Part shown: positions 33,606 through 41,598 of the stretch, piece after piece
Layout: every line of letters starts with the position of its first letter
Position numbering within the stretch: position 1 is the stretch's first letter
Assembly: GCA_963695975.1 (NCBI GenBank)
Contig: CAVOIB010000007.1
Location: forward strand, 1 to 64,000
Reading direction: 5' to 3'
Source of the DNA: JBBQVZ01 sp963695975
GTDB lineage: Bacteria > Actinomycetota > UBA4738 > HRBIN12
DNA length: 64,000 nt
Notes under the pieces: generated by a model
Told to the model about the DNA's origin: nothing
What the model saw: the letters and a program-made list of their open reading frames with translations, nothing else
Databases searched by the model: none
Program-made: the position numbers and the translations under genes

Positions 33606-34085
33606 GTGCTGCGTGCGTCGTTCGATCGGCACGTGTGGGCGACGACGACCCTGATCGACGCGGTCGAGGCGCTTCCGCGCGAGCGTCTCGACGAGCGGAT
33701 CGCCGGCACCTACGGCTCGATCGCGCAGACCCTCACCCACCTGGTGGACGCAGATGATCGCTACCTGCAGCGCCTGGCCAGCCCGAACCTCCCTCCTTAC
33801 GAGGATCACCGTTCCCAGCCGCTCGCGGAGTTGCGAACGAGGATCGAGGCCCACGCGCCGCGGTGGACGACGATGCTCGATCGGCTGGACGCGGGGACCC
33901 TCGAGGCCTCGATCAGCGGTCGCGACGACTACCCCGACACATCCCACGCGGAGACGATGCTCCTGATCCAGGCGCTCCATCACGGCGACGACCACCGCGC
34001 GCAGGTGTGCTCCACGCTCGGCGCCCTCGGGCTCGATGTACCGGAACTGGACGGTTGGACCTACTGGGCCGAGGGCCGCGGCTGA
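33606..34085 (+). CDS. DinB-family protein
   Basis: This 159-residue four-helix DinB-like protein has the probable metal histidines in LTHLVDADD (residue 44 region) and LIQALHHGDDHRAQV (near 125-135). The DinB/YfiT fold covers thiol-dependent transferases using bacillithiol or mycothiol; the substrate is unknown. The GTG at 33606 lies 22 nt after the mrp stop, with no strong ribosome site. The 3' end overlaps the convergent lgt gene by 25 nt. Confidence 0.78.
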   Translation: MLRASFDRHVWATTTLIDAVEALPRERLDERIAGTYGSIAQTLTHLVDADDRYLQRLASPNLPPYEDHRSQPLAELRTRIEAHAPRWTTMLDRLDAGTLEASISGRDDYPDTSHAETMLLIQALHHGDDHRAQVCSTLGALGLDVPELDGWTYWAEGRG

Positions 34086-35011
34086 TCGGCTCCTTCGACG
34101 AGCACGGGCTCCTCGGGTGCCTCCTGCTTCGGATGGAACGCCCACCAGATCAGGATCGTCGCGCAGACGATCGCCACCGTGAGCGCCGTCCATTGGGAGC
34201 CGGTGAACGGCCCGAAGCGCTTGTCGATCCGCAGTGAGTCCTCGAGCAATCGACAACATCCGTAATACAGCCCGAACGTGAGCGCGAGGACCCCCTCGCG
34301 GCGCGGCTTCTTGTTCATGTTCCAAAGGATCGCGAACAGGGCCCACGCGAGGAGCATGTCGTAGAGCGCCGTCTGGTGAACCCCGACACCCGTCGCGATC
34401 ACCGCCCCCTTCGCGTCGAGCAGCTTGGCGCCCGCCCGCTGGATCGTCTCGAGATGCCCGCCCTGGAGCGACGCTTGGCAGACGCCGTCGACGCAGTTGA
34501 ACGGGGGCGCCAGCGTTCCCCCGCGATAGGTCCACGCCAGGAACCAACTCGTCGGTTTCCCGAGGTGATCGCCGATGATCAGGTCACCCACCCGGCCGAT
34601 CGCGATCCCGAGCGCGAGGCAGATCGCGGCCGGATCCATCACCTGCAGGAACCGGTAGCCATAGCGGCGCATGCGCGGGACGTTGATCAAGATCGCGCCG
34701 GCGATCCCGCCGAGCAGCGAGATCCCACCCTTCCACACCTGCAGCCATTCGAGCGGGCTCGAGAACTCGGAGACGTGCGCGATCACGTAGAAGAGGCGCG
34801 AGCCCACGATCGCGCCGACCAGAGCCCAGAAGAGCATCGTGCTGATGTGCTCGGCCGACACGCCGTTGCGAGGACCGAGGCGCCCGAGCAGCCAGCCGCC
34901 GATCATGAACCCGATCGCGATCCCCAAGCCGTGCGGCGAGATCGCGAAGCTGTCCCCGATACGGAAGCGGTCGAGGACGGGCCAGCCGATGGACGCGAGA
35001 AGCGGGAGCAT
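34061..35011 (-). CDS. lgt: Prolipoprotein diacylglyceryl transferase, divergent form
   Basis: Lgt moves diacylglycerol from phosphatidylglycerol to the lipobox cysteine of prolipoproteins. The 316-residue protein has seven predicted membrane segments, the GGISLLGGIAG region near 95-105, the signature GRVGDLIIGDHLG at 139-151, and HQTALYD near 222. Compared with E. coli Lgt, the positions of His103, Asn146 and Glu151 read as Leu100, Asp143 and Asp148, while the signature arginine (Arg140) is kept. It may be an active lineage-specific variant or a paralogue. TAGACT 9 nt before the ATG suggests a leaderless start. The stop side overlaps dinB. Confidence 0.83.
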   Translation of the reverse strand: MLPLLASIGWPVLDRFRIGDSFAISPHGLGIAIGFMIGGWLLGRLGPRNGVSAEHISTMLFWALVGAIVGSRLFYVIAHVSEFSSPLEWLQVWKGGISLLGGIAGAILINVPRMRRYGYRFLQVMDPAAICLALGIAIGRVGDLIIGDHLGKPTSWFLAWTYRGGTLAPPFNCVDGVCQASLQGGHLETIQRAGAKLLDAKGAVIATGVGVHQTALYDMLLAWALFAILWNMNKKPRREGVLALTFGLYYGCCRLLEDSLRIDKRFGPFTGSQWTALTVAIVCATILIWWAFHPKQEAPEEPVLVEGADQPRPSAQ

Positions 35012-35020
35012 TGGGGTTCG

Positions 35021-35026
35021 AGTCTA
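35021..35026 (-). promoter_or_regulatory. -10 (TAGACT) of lgt, containing the PAP2 stop codon
   Basis: On the minus strand TAGACT is followed by 9 nt and the lgt ATG at 35011. Its first three bases are the TAG stop codon of the upstream PAP2 gene. Confidence 0.55.
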
Positions 35027-35620
35027 GCCGCGGCTCCGCGAACGCCGGGGCCAGAGGCTGGCGACGGCGCGACCCAGCAGGAACCCGCTCGTGACGTCTG
35101 AGGGATAGTGCACCCCGATGTAGACGCGGGAGGCGGCAACGGACAGGCCGAGACCCGTGAGCCCGGCGCGCGCGATCGCGCCGAGATCCAGCTCCCGTCC
35201 CGCAACGGCGGTGAACGTGGTGAGCACGGCCGGGTGGCTGCTCGGCCACGATGTCGCGGGCGGCGGTCCCACCAACAGCCGTGTGCCCTCACCGTCGGCC
35301 TCGTACGGGCGCTGCCGGTTCGCCACGCGTTTCAACCCCTGGCCGGCGAGCCACGTGAGGCTTGCCGCGGCGAACGCGTTCGCCGCGGCACGGCGCCGTC
35401 CCACCAGCGCGAGCGCGCCGGCCGCCCCGGCCGCGGCCCAGAGCGAACCAAGCTCGGTCACGCCCGTGAAGAACCGATCGGCCTCGGGGCCGTGCCCTCG
35501 GTTCAGCTCGCCGAAGAGCTCGGCGTCGACCTCTCGTCCCTCGGGGGTGGACGACCACCGGCCGACGGCGACCGCCGCACCGATCAGGGACGTTCCGATG
35601 AGCAGGTCTCGCATCTTCAT
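35024..35620 (-). CDS. PAP2-family membrane phosphatase
   Basis: This 198-residue membrane protein has the three-part PAP2 acid phosphatase signature: KRVANRQRP near 92-100, WPSSHPAV near 125 and SRVYIGVHYPSDV near 162. Catalytic histidines are in SSH and GVHYPSD. Likely substrates are undecaprenyl pyrophosphate or phosphatidic acid. The ATG at 35620 has TATCAT 9 nt upstream, consistent with a leaderless mRNA. It lies directly upstream of lgt. Confidence 0.87.
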   Translation of the reverse strand: MKMRDLLIGTSLIGAAVAVGRWSSTPEGREVDAELFGELNRGHGPEADRFFTGVTELGSLWAAAGAAGALALVGRRRAAANAFAAASLTWLAGQGLKRVANRQRPYEADGEGTRLLVGPPPATSWPSSHPAVLTTFTAVAGRELDLGAIARAGLTGLGLSVAASRVYIGVHYPSDVTSGFLLGRAVASLWPRRSRSRG

Positions 35621-35629
35621 CGAGCGGCG

Positions 35630-35635
35630 ATGATA
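35630..35635 (-). promoter_or_regulatory. Probable leaderless -10 (TATCAT) of PAP2 gene
   Basis: On the minus strand TATCAT is followed by 9 nt and the ATG at 35620. Confidence 0.5.
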
Positions 35636-35662
35636 GGCGACCGGGCCCCCCGACCCCTCCGT

Positions 35663-36103
35663 TCAACCGGACTCGATGTCGTGCTTCTGCGCGAGGACGC
35701 CGCGCTTCAATGCGAGCTGCGAACCGCCGACCGCCTGGATGCTCCGCGCGCCGATCCCCCCGAGCGGCCCGCGGAACCGGTAGGTCACCTCGTGTCGCAG
35801 CACGCTCCGGTCGAACGGCAACGAGGCGATCGACGTGGAGACGGTGGCCTCGAGCAATCCCGAAAGCTGGATCACCGCATGCCACGGCGGTTCCCATTCG
35901 AGGACCTCGGCTGCGACCGTCGTGCGGAGCGCCATGAAGCGCATCACCACCTCGTAGCGAACACCAAGCGCGAGGCCGCCCTCCGGCGCGCGCACCGACT
36001 CGATGTGCCGGTCCCAGTGGGGCAGGTTCGCGGGATCGCTCGTCACTTGCCAGACCCGCTCGGGGGGCGCATCGACCTCGACGGAGAACTCGACGGTCGT
36101 CAT
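35663..36103 (-). CDS. SRPBCC (START-like) domain protein
   Basis: This 146-residue protein is a START-like hydrophobic-ligand-binding domain: the N-terminal VEFSVEVDAPPERVWQVTSD strand-turn-helix, the PHWDRHIESV loop and a long C-terminal helix. It may bind a lipid, polyketide or act as a cyclase-like chaperone; no substrate can be named. The ATG at 36103 overlaps the stop of the split-barrel gene (ATGA), making it the last gene of a four-gene coupled operon with that protein, a CPBP protease and a membrane protein. Confidence 0.82.
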   Translation of the reverse strand: MTTVEFSVEVDAPPERVWQVTSDPANLPHWDRHIESVRAPEGGLALGVRYEVVMRFMALRTTVAAEVLEWEPPWHAVIQLSGLLEATVSTSIASLPFDRSVLRHEVTYRFRGPLGGIGARSIQAVGGSQLALKRGVLAQKHDIESG

Positions 36104-37047
36104 CCGACCTCGAAGCTCCCGCTGCTCCACCCCTTCCACCACACCACGCGGCTCGCGCCCAGACGCACCAGGGCTCCCGCTTCGGGGTCGATCGACCTCG
36201 CGAGGACGCGCGCCGTCTTCGAGCCCGACCCCAGGGCGTCCAGGACGAAGATCGTCGCGGTGCCCTGGATCATGGCGCCGAGCATGTCGCGCGCGCGCCA
36301 CTCCGAGATCCGGTCCACGGTGAGCGCGGCGGCCGACTCAGGTCCGGCGCCGGCGAGCGCGACCGTCTCCGCGGGCAGCGCCGCGTACAGCGCGCCGCCC
36401 TGGATCCGCCAGCGCGCGGGCAAGACGACCGGCCCTCGGTCCCCCGAGATCGTGAGCGAGCCGTTGCCCTCCGTGCCGAGACCGGCTCGGATCTCGTCGG
36501 GGAGCCCGGCCAGCGGATGCTCGAGCCCTTTCACGGAACGGAACGTCTTCTGGGAGATGGACTCGCCGCCCCACCTACCGCGACCTTCCTGCACGCCATC
36601 CTCGCCGAGCAGCGCGGTGCGCTCGAGGTCGATGCCGACGAAGACCCTGCCGGGCGGCATCCATGCGAACGGCACCTGCCGGGCATCGATCGCGTACCCG
36701 GCGAAGAACCGTGCGTTCTTCTTGCTGAACGCGGCGCCCGCCCGGGCGAGGGATGTGGCGCCGGTGACCGCCGCGCCCCAGGTGCTCCGGTCCAACACGT
36801 CGTAGGGACGCACGGTGCCCGCGAACGTCACCGAGAGCTCGCCCGACCTTACAAGGCCCGCCACGCCCGGGTCGATCTTCCACGCCCGTGCCTTGACCGA
36901 TCCGCGCGAGGTCGTGAGCCAGACGCGACCGCCCGAGTAGGCGAACACGAGCGGCGTGCAATGCGGTCCACGTGGCGTGGTGGAGGCGACCGCGCAGAAG
37001 GAGGCCTGATCGAGCACCTGCTGCACCGCCGTCGACAAGAAGCTCAT
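36100..37047 (-). CDS. Tandem split-barrel (pyridoxamine-oxidase-like) flavin/F420-binding protein
   Basis: This 315-residue protein looks like two pyridoxamine 5'-phosphate oxidase-like split barrels. The first (about 5-150) has the typical ASFCAVASTTPRGPHCTPLVF and VWLTTSRGSVKARAW segments. The second (about 205-300) is more diverged (LPARWRIQGGALYAALP). Members bind FMN, F420 or heme. A fused or duplicated form is uncommon. It is coupled by ATGA overlaps to the CPBP gene before it and the SRPBCC gene after it, so a shared membrane process is likely, but its identity is unknown. Confidence 0.65.
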   Translation of the reverse strand: MSFLSTAVQQVLDQASFCAVASTTPRGPHCTPLVFAYSGGRVWLTTSRGSVKARAWKIDPGVAGLVRSGELSVTFAGTVRPYDVLDRSTWGAAVTGATSLARAGAAFSKKNARFFAGYAIDARQVPFAWMPPGRVFVGIDLERTALLGEDGVQEGRGRWGGESISQKTFRSVKGLEHPLAGLPDEIRAGLGTEGNGSLTISGDRGPVVLPARWRIQGGALYAALPAETVALAGAGPESAAALTVDRISEWRARDMLGAMIQGTATIFVLDALGSGSKTARVLARSIDPEAGALVRLGASRVVWWKGWSSGSFEVG

Positions 37048-37670
37048 CGAGCTCGCACCCCCCGCCCCGCTCCGGGAGGGAGCGCGAGCATCAGTCCTGT
37101 CCAAAGCATATGGCTGGCCAGGCTCGCCAGCATGCCACCTGACCAGACGGCCAGGCCTCCCCAGAGCGCGCCGCCCACCACGGCGCCCGCCACGATGGGC
37201 AGGCTGGCGCTCGCAGAGTTCGCGGCGATGTACGCGAGCCACGTCAGGGCCGCGGCGGCGGCGGCGGTGAGCGACTGATCGAGACGGCCCTGGAACAACC
37301 CGCGCCAGAAGCACTCCTCGGCGGGCACCATGATCGCGAGCGACAGCACGAGCGAGACGCCGAGCGAAACCTTCGCGGCTTCTTCGTACTTCTCGACCAC
37401 GTGCCGCCGGAACGGCTCCCACCGCGCCGCGACGGCGACGAACGCGCGCGTGGCCGCGAACAACAGCGCGCCGCTCGCCGCGCCGACCGCGAGCGCCAGG
37501 CCGTCGCTCACGCGCACGGCCGCGACGGGTCGTCGCGTGAGGATCGCCGCGACGCCCATCACCCCGAGCACGATGGGCATCAGCCGCCAAACGGAGGCGC
37601 GACCGCGGGCGACGAACCGCCAGCCGATCGCCTCGGCCGCCGCGCCCAGCAGCATCACCGCGCCCTGCAC
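37044..37670 (-). CDS. CPBP-family intramembrane metalloprotease
   Basis: This 208-residue membrane protein has the CAAX-protease/bacteriocin-processing motif EECFWR at 118-123 (EExxxR) and a C-terminal His in SHMLWTG, with six or so membrane helices. CPBP proteins can cleave prenylated proteins, peptides or act as bacteriocin-immunity proteins. The start is GTG at 37670, 3 nt after the stop of the upstream membrane gene, and its stop overlaps the split-barrel gene ATG. No peptide precursor is visible. Confidence 0.82.
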   Translation of the reverse strand: MQGAVMLLGAAAEAIGWRFVARGRASVWRLMPIVLGVMGVAAILTRRPVAAVRVSDGLALAVGAASGALLFAATRAFVAVAARWEPFRRHVVEKYEEAAKVSLGVSLVLSLAIMVPAEECFWRGLFQGRLDQSLTAAAAAALTWLAYIAANSASASLPIVAGAVVGGALWGGLAVWSGGMLASLASHMLWTGLMLALPPGAGRGVRAR

Positions 37671-37673
37671 GCG

Positions 37674-38453
37674 CTACCCCGGCAGGAACCGAACCTTCAC
37701 GGCGACCTCCGCCGTGAAGGCCGTGACGACGGCGAGATAGAAGAACCCGGTCGCGGACTGGACCGCGGACGCGCGAGGGCCACGCAGCGACGCCCGCACC
37801 ATCACGGCGATCAGCGCGGTCGTCCCGACCATCCCGATCGCGATCCACGGCGCCAAGGCGCCAGCGGTCAGGAGCGGGTTGAAGGCCGCGGACGAGCCCA
37901 CGCCACCGAACCCCCCGGCGATCACGGCGACCGCCTCCAGCGCGACGGCGGCGAGCATGATCGTCGTGGCGCGGTTGATCGGCGTCCGACTGAGGCCGCG
38001 GTCCGTGAGATACCAGTGACCTAGGAGGAGACCGTCCAACACCGAACCCAGGAACGCCGCGCCCGCCAGGAGCTCGAACAGCGCGAGCGAGTAGGACTGC
38101 CGGCCGGTGGCAGCCATCGCGAGCAGCACCGCGACGCTCACGGGCACCGAGAGGAACCCCACGCCGCGTGCCACCGGGCGCAGCTTGGCGAGCTGCAGCG
38201 CCGTCCATGCGAGCGTGACGACCATGGTCGCGAGCGCGAGTCGTACGCTCCATTCGCCTGCCGCGTCACCGGGGATCGCACCCGCCGCGGCCGCGCGCCA
38301 CGCGGCGAACGCGAGGATCGAGAACAGGAGCCCCGAGAGCGTGAAGTACCCGCGCTTCACCTCTCCCCACAGTGGGGTGAACCAGAGGAACACGAGCGAA
38401 CCGGCGACCGTCTCGGCCAGGACGAGCGCCATGACGCCCGCCGATCCGGTCAC
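37674..38453 (-). CDS. Multi-pass membrane protein of unknown function
   Basis: This 259-residue protein has about eight hydrophobic segments and no recognised enzyme motif. A His-containing loop, LLGHWYLTDRGLSRTP near residue 145, resembles conserved membrane proteins of actinobacteria that have been thought to bind heme, but this is not established. GTG at 38453 is chosen because GGGGGAGGGG ends just before it and a 6-codon ORF overlaps it as GTGA; an ATG seven codons downstream is the alternative. It is the first gene of the four-gene operon. Confidence 0.6.
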   Translation of the reverse strand: MTGSAGVMALVLAETVAGSLVFLWFTPLWGEVKRGYFTLSGLLFSILAFAAWRAAAAGAIPGDAAGEWSVRLALATMVVTLAWTALQLAKLRPVARGVGFLSVPVSVAVLLAMAATGRQSYSLALFELLAGAAFLGSVLDGLLLGHWYLTDRGLSRTPINRATTIMLAAVALEAVAVIAGGFGGVGSSAAFNPLLTAGALAPWIAIGMVGTTALIAVMVRASLRGPRASAVQSATGFFYLAVVTAFTAEVAVKVRFLPG

Positions 38454-38470
38454 GCCCCTCCCCCGCGCAT
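38450..38470 (-). CDS. Candidate 6-residue leaderless mini-ORF before membrane operon
   Basis: On the minus strand an ATG at 38470 opens MRGGGA and stops at TGA that overlaps the GTG of the membrane gene (GTGA). A TAGGCT box 8 nt upstream predicts a leaderless transcript. The mini-ORF DNA also forms the purine-rich ribosome site of the next gene. This layout repeats that of nfeD. Confidence 0.42.
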   Translation of the reverse strand: MRGGGA

Positions 38471-38478
38471 GGTCGTAC

Positions 38479-38484
38479 AGCCTA
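38479..38484 (-). promoter_or_regulatory. Leaderless -10 (TAGGCT) of membrane operon
   Basis: On the minus strand TAGGCT is followed by 8 nt and the mini-ORF ATG at 38470. Its exact counterpart on the plus strand serves the divergent methyltransferase. Confidence 0.55.
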
Positions 38485-38527
38485 CCGGCCGCCTGCGGGG
38501 GGCCCCGTCGTTCGCGCGGGGGGCGGG

Positions 38528-38533
38528 TAGGCT
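38528..38533 (+). promoter_or_regulatory. Leaderless -10 (TAGGCT) of methyltransferase
   Basis: TAGGCT is followed by 8 nt and the ATG at 38542, with no room for a ribosome site. Confidence 0.6.
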
Positions 38534-38541
38534 TGCGCCGC

Positions 38542-39333
38542 ATGAACGATTGGCGTTCTTACGACGAGGTCGCGGAGACCTACGAGCGCGTCCACGCCCC
38601 CCGGCTGCTCGAGGTCGCGCGGGCGCTCGCGACGTTCGTCGACATCGCCGACGGTGATCGCGTGCTCGACGTCGGGACGGGCACCGGCGTCGTCGCGCAG
38701 GCCGCCACTGAGGCGGGCGCGCGCGCCGTCGGGATCGACGCGTCGGTCGGCATGCTCGAGGTCGGCCGTCGCGAACGCCCGAAGATCGGCTTCGCCGCCG
38801 CCGAGGCGATCGATCTGCCGTTCCACGACGGCGCGTTCGACATCGTGACCGGAAGCTTCGTACTCTCGCATTTCCGGCGTTACGAGACGGCGCTCTACGA
38901 CATCACTCGCGTGATGCGACCGGGCGGGCGGATCGCGCTGACGTCGTGGTCCGACGTGAAGGACGATCTCCAGGCGACCTGGGACGAGCTGGTGGGTTCG
39001 GTCGTGCCCCAGGAGATGCTCGAGCCCGTGTGGGCCGCCGCGGCGCCCTGGCACGCGAAGTTCACCGATCGCCAGGCGGTCGAGGATGCCCTGATCCAAG
39101 CGGGCCTGCGACACGTGAGGACCGAGAAGCAGCAATTCCGCTTCACGTACACGCAGGAGGAGTACCTGCAGGGGCTCGAGATCTGGGCGACGGGACGCTT
39201 CGTGAAAGAGATGCTCGGCGGCGAGGGATGGCCGTCCTTTCGGGCGCGCGTGCGCGCGACGTTCGCGGAACGGTTCGCGGACCCATTGAACGACTTCCGC
39301 GACGTGATCCTGTCGACCGGCGCGAAGCCCTAG
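38542..39333 (+). CDS. Class I SAM-dependent methyltransferase
   Basis: This 263-residue UbiE/COQ5-like methyltransferase has SAM motif I in VLDVGTGTGVVAQ near residues 42-54, the acidic loop VGIDAS near 65, motif II region IVTGSFVLSHF and post-II RVMRPGGRIAL. The substrate is unknown. It is leaderless by promoter position. Its stop TAG lies in a CTAG shared with the convergent PIG-L deacetylase gene. Confidence 0.86.
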   Translation: MNDWRSYDEVAETYERVHAPRLLEVARALATFVDIADGDRVLDVGTGTGVVAQAATEAGARAVGIDASVGMLEVGRRERPKIGFAAAEAIDLPFHDGAFDIVTGSFVLSHFRRYETALYDITRVMRPGGRIALTSWSDVKDDLQATWDELVGSVVPQEMLEPVWAAAAPWHAKFTDRQAVEDALIQAGLRHVRTEKQQFRFTYTQEEYLQGLEIWATGRFVKEMLGGEGWPSFRARVRATFAERFADPLNDFRDVILSTGAKP

Positions 39334-40055
39334 CTGAGGTCGAGCACCCGGAACTCCTCTGCGTGCTCGACACCGATCTTCTTCCCAGCGCTCGCCGCCT
39401 CCTTCGACAGGAACTCCTCGAAGAACCTGATCCCCTCGGCGAGCTGGCTCGCGTGCTCCGCGAGCGATGTGATCTTCCGCTCGAACCAGCCGGTCACGTC
39501 TTCTGCGTGGTTCGGCTCGTTCGTCCAGCCCAGCCAGATGTCGTGGATCTCACGGACGTCGAGCCCTTCCCCCAGGTGCTCGGGGTAGAAGTGCGGGTTC
39601 CCCGCGCCGGGGAACGAAGCGTCGAGCGCGATCTCACCCGCGCGCCGGTGGTCCGTGTGGTTGTAGTACCGGTTCTCGAAGAACCAGGCGGTCGGGTCGA
39701 CGGAGAGGACGGTCTCGGCACGGATCTCGCGGATCCGCCGGATCACGGCCTCGCGCACGACGTGCGTGTTCTCTAGCTCGCCGTCGGGGATCCCCATCAC
39801 TTGGGCGCTCGCGAGGCCGAGGATCTCGCCCGCGGCGAGCGTCTCGGCCAGGCGGGTCGCGGCGAGCTCGCCGCGATCGCGGAGCGGGTCGCTTGAGCCG
39901 CGGTCGCCGTTCGTGAGGACCAGCAGATGCACCTCGCGGCCCTCCGCGCACCACTTGGCGAGCGTGCCCCCGGCCGCGATCTCCGCGTCGTCGGGATGCG
40001 CGAACACGCCGAGCACGGGCCCGGTCCGGGACGTGGGCGTGTCGTCGGGCACCAT
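39330..40055 (-). CDS. PIG-L family (LmbE-like) deacetylase
   Basis: This 241-residue zinc-dependent de-N-acetylase has the signature AHPDDAE at residues 19-25 and the second metal region YYNHTDHRRAG near 130-140. The family includes MshB (mycothiol), BshB (bacillithiol) and diacetylchitobiose deacetylases, so an N-acetylglucosaminyl substrate is likely. It starts 5 nt after pepA on the same strand, so the two are probably one transcript. The stop is shared with the convergent methyltransferase gene in a CTAG. Confidence 0.87.
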   Translation of the reverse strand: MVPDDTPTSRTGPVLGVFAHPDDAEIAAGGTLAKWCAEGREVHLLVLTNGDRGSSDPLRDRGELAATRLAETLAAGEILGLASAQVMGIPDGELENTHVVREAVIRRIREIRAETVLSVDPTAWFFENRYYNHTDHRRAGEIALDASFPGAGNPHFYPEHLGEGLDVREIHDIWLGWTNEPNHAEDVTGWFERKITSLAEHASQLAEGIRFFEEFLSKEAASAGKKIGVEHAEEFRVLDLS

Positions 40056-40060
40056 GATCC

Positions 40061-41536
40061 CTACGCGCTCCTATCCAGCAGGTAGCGCACGAGCATCCGG
40101 ACCGGCACGCCCGTCCCGCCCTTCGGGCCGAGATCGTTCCCTTTCTCGGAGTACCCGGGACCCGCGATGTCCAGGTGCACCCACGGCGTGTCCCCCACGA
40201 ACTCGGCGAGGAACCACGCGGCCGTGATCGCGCCGCCGTACCGCTCACCGATGTTCTTGATGTCGGCGACGTTCGAGTCGATCTTCCGTCGGTAGTCGGC
40301 GAAGAGCGGGAGCTCCCAGACGGCCTCGCCGACGGCATCGCCCGCACGGATCACGTCGGCGATCAGCTCGTCGTCGTTGCCCATCGCGCCGGTGATCTGA
40401 TCGCCGAGCGCGATCATGCAGGCGCCGGTGAGCGTCGCGGTATCGATGATGACGGCCGGCCGCTTCTCCGCCAGGTACGCGAGCGCGTCGGCGAGGACGA
40501 GACGCCCCTCCGCGTCGGTGTTCAGGACCTCGGAGGTCGTGCCGCCGCGATGACGGAGCACGTCGCCGGGCTTCGTGGCCGAACCGCTCGGCATGTTCTC
40601 CGACGACGGGATCGCCGCGATCACGTTGATCTTCGGCTTGAGGATCGCGATCACCTTCATCGCGGCCATGATCGAGGCGGCGCCGCCCATGTCGTCCTTC
40701 ATCGTCTCCATGCCTTTGGCGTCCTTGATCGACAGCCCGCCCGAGTCGAACGCGATCCCCTTGCCGGTGAGCCCGATCGGCGTGGCGCGACCTGCGCCGG
40801 TGTAGGTGAGCTCGATCAGGCGCGGCGGGTTCACGCTTCCGGCACCCACGCCGAGGATGCCGCCGAACCCGCCCTTCTCGAGCTCCGGCTTGCCCCAGAC
40901 CTTGCAGCGCAGTCCGACCTGGCGGGCCATCTTCTGGGCCTCGCGGGCGATCTGCGCCGGAGGCATGTCACCGGCCGGCGTGTTCACCAGATCGCGCGCC
41001 CAGCAGACGGCGTCCGCGACGACCTGTCCGCGGCGGACCGCGTCGCGCACGCCCTTCGCCTCGACGCGGGGCGAGCCGAGCACCGTGATCCGCTCGATCG
41101 GCTTCTCGTCGACCACTCTGGTCTTGTAGCGGTCGAACCGGTAGGCGCCGAGGATCAACCCTTCGACCGTCGCCTGTGCGGCCTCCGCGGCGGCCCGCCC
41201 GCCCGCGGCCTGCGCGAACGTCGTCGCGACCGTGCCGAACCGGCCGAGCGTTCCGGCGACCTTGCCCAGCACGCGCCGGATGTCGTTGGGCGTCACGTCC
41301 GCCTTCTCACCCGCTCCGACGAGCAGCACGGCGCCCGCCGCGAAGCGGTCGCCGTCCCGCCGAACGACGAGGAGGTTCTCGTGCTTCTTCCCGGTGAGCT
41401 TCGCGTCGCGATACGCCCGCTCGAGCCCCACCTCCTTCACGCCCGGCCCCGGGAGCGGGCCCTTGAAGACCGGGAGCACCAGGATCCCGGCGCGGATGGC
41501 CGTCGGCGACGCCGACGAGAACGAAGCGGTGGTCAC
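40061..41536 (-). CDS. pepA: Leucyl aminopeptidase, M17 family
   Basis: PepA removes N-terminal amino acids from peptides using two metal ions. The 491-residue protein has the ligand regions KGIAFDSGGLSIK, MKDDMGGAA and the family signature NTDAEGRLVLADAL near residue 340. The N-terminal regulatory domain is present. The GTG at 41536 follows AAGGAG. A TAGACT -10 candidate lies at 41574-41579 on the minus strand, back to back with the cupin promoter. Confidence 0.93.
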   Translation of the reverse strand: MTTASFSSASPTAIRAGILVLPVFKGPLPGPGVKEVGLERAYRDAKLTGKKHENLLVVRRDGDRFAAGAVLLVGAGEKADVTPNDIRRVLGKVAGTLGRFGTVATTFAQAAGGRAAAEAAQATVEGLILGAYRFDRYKTRVVDEKPIERITVLGSPRVEAKGVRDAVRRGQVVADAVCWARDLVNTPAGDMPPAQIAREAQKMARQVGLRCKVWGKPELEKGGFGGILGVGAGSVNPPRLIELTYTGAGRATPIGLTGKGIAFDSGGLSIKDAKGMETMKDDMGGAASIMAAMKVIAILKPKINVIAAIPSSENMPSGSATKPGDVLRHRGGTTSEVLNTDAEGRLVLADALAYLAEKRPAVIIDTATLTGACMIALGDQITGAMGNDDELIADVIRAGDAVGEAVWELPLFADYRRKIDSNVADIKNIGERYGGAITAAWFLAEFVGDTPWVHLDIAGPGYSEKGNDLGPKGGTGVPVRMLVRYLLDRSA

Positions 41537-41573
41537 GATCGGCTCCTTCGGTGTCGGGAGATGGGCGGCGGTC

Positions 41574-41592
41574 AGTCTAGCGAGGTTACGCT
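41574..41592. promoter_or_regulatory. Divergent -10 pair for pepA and cupin gene
   Basis: On the minus strand TAGACT (41574-41579) faces pepA with a leader of about 35 nt. On the plus strand TACGCT (41587-41592) is followed by 6 nt and the cupin ATG at 41599, a leaderless arrangement. Confidence 0.55.
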
Positions 41593-41598
41593 GGGGCG

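Noticed and set aside
37044..37670. Bacteriocin immunity or processing system around the CPBP gene
   Set aside because: No bacteriocin-like peptide or ABC transporter is present nearby.
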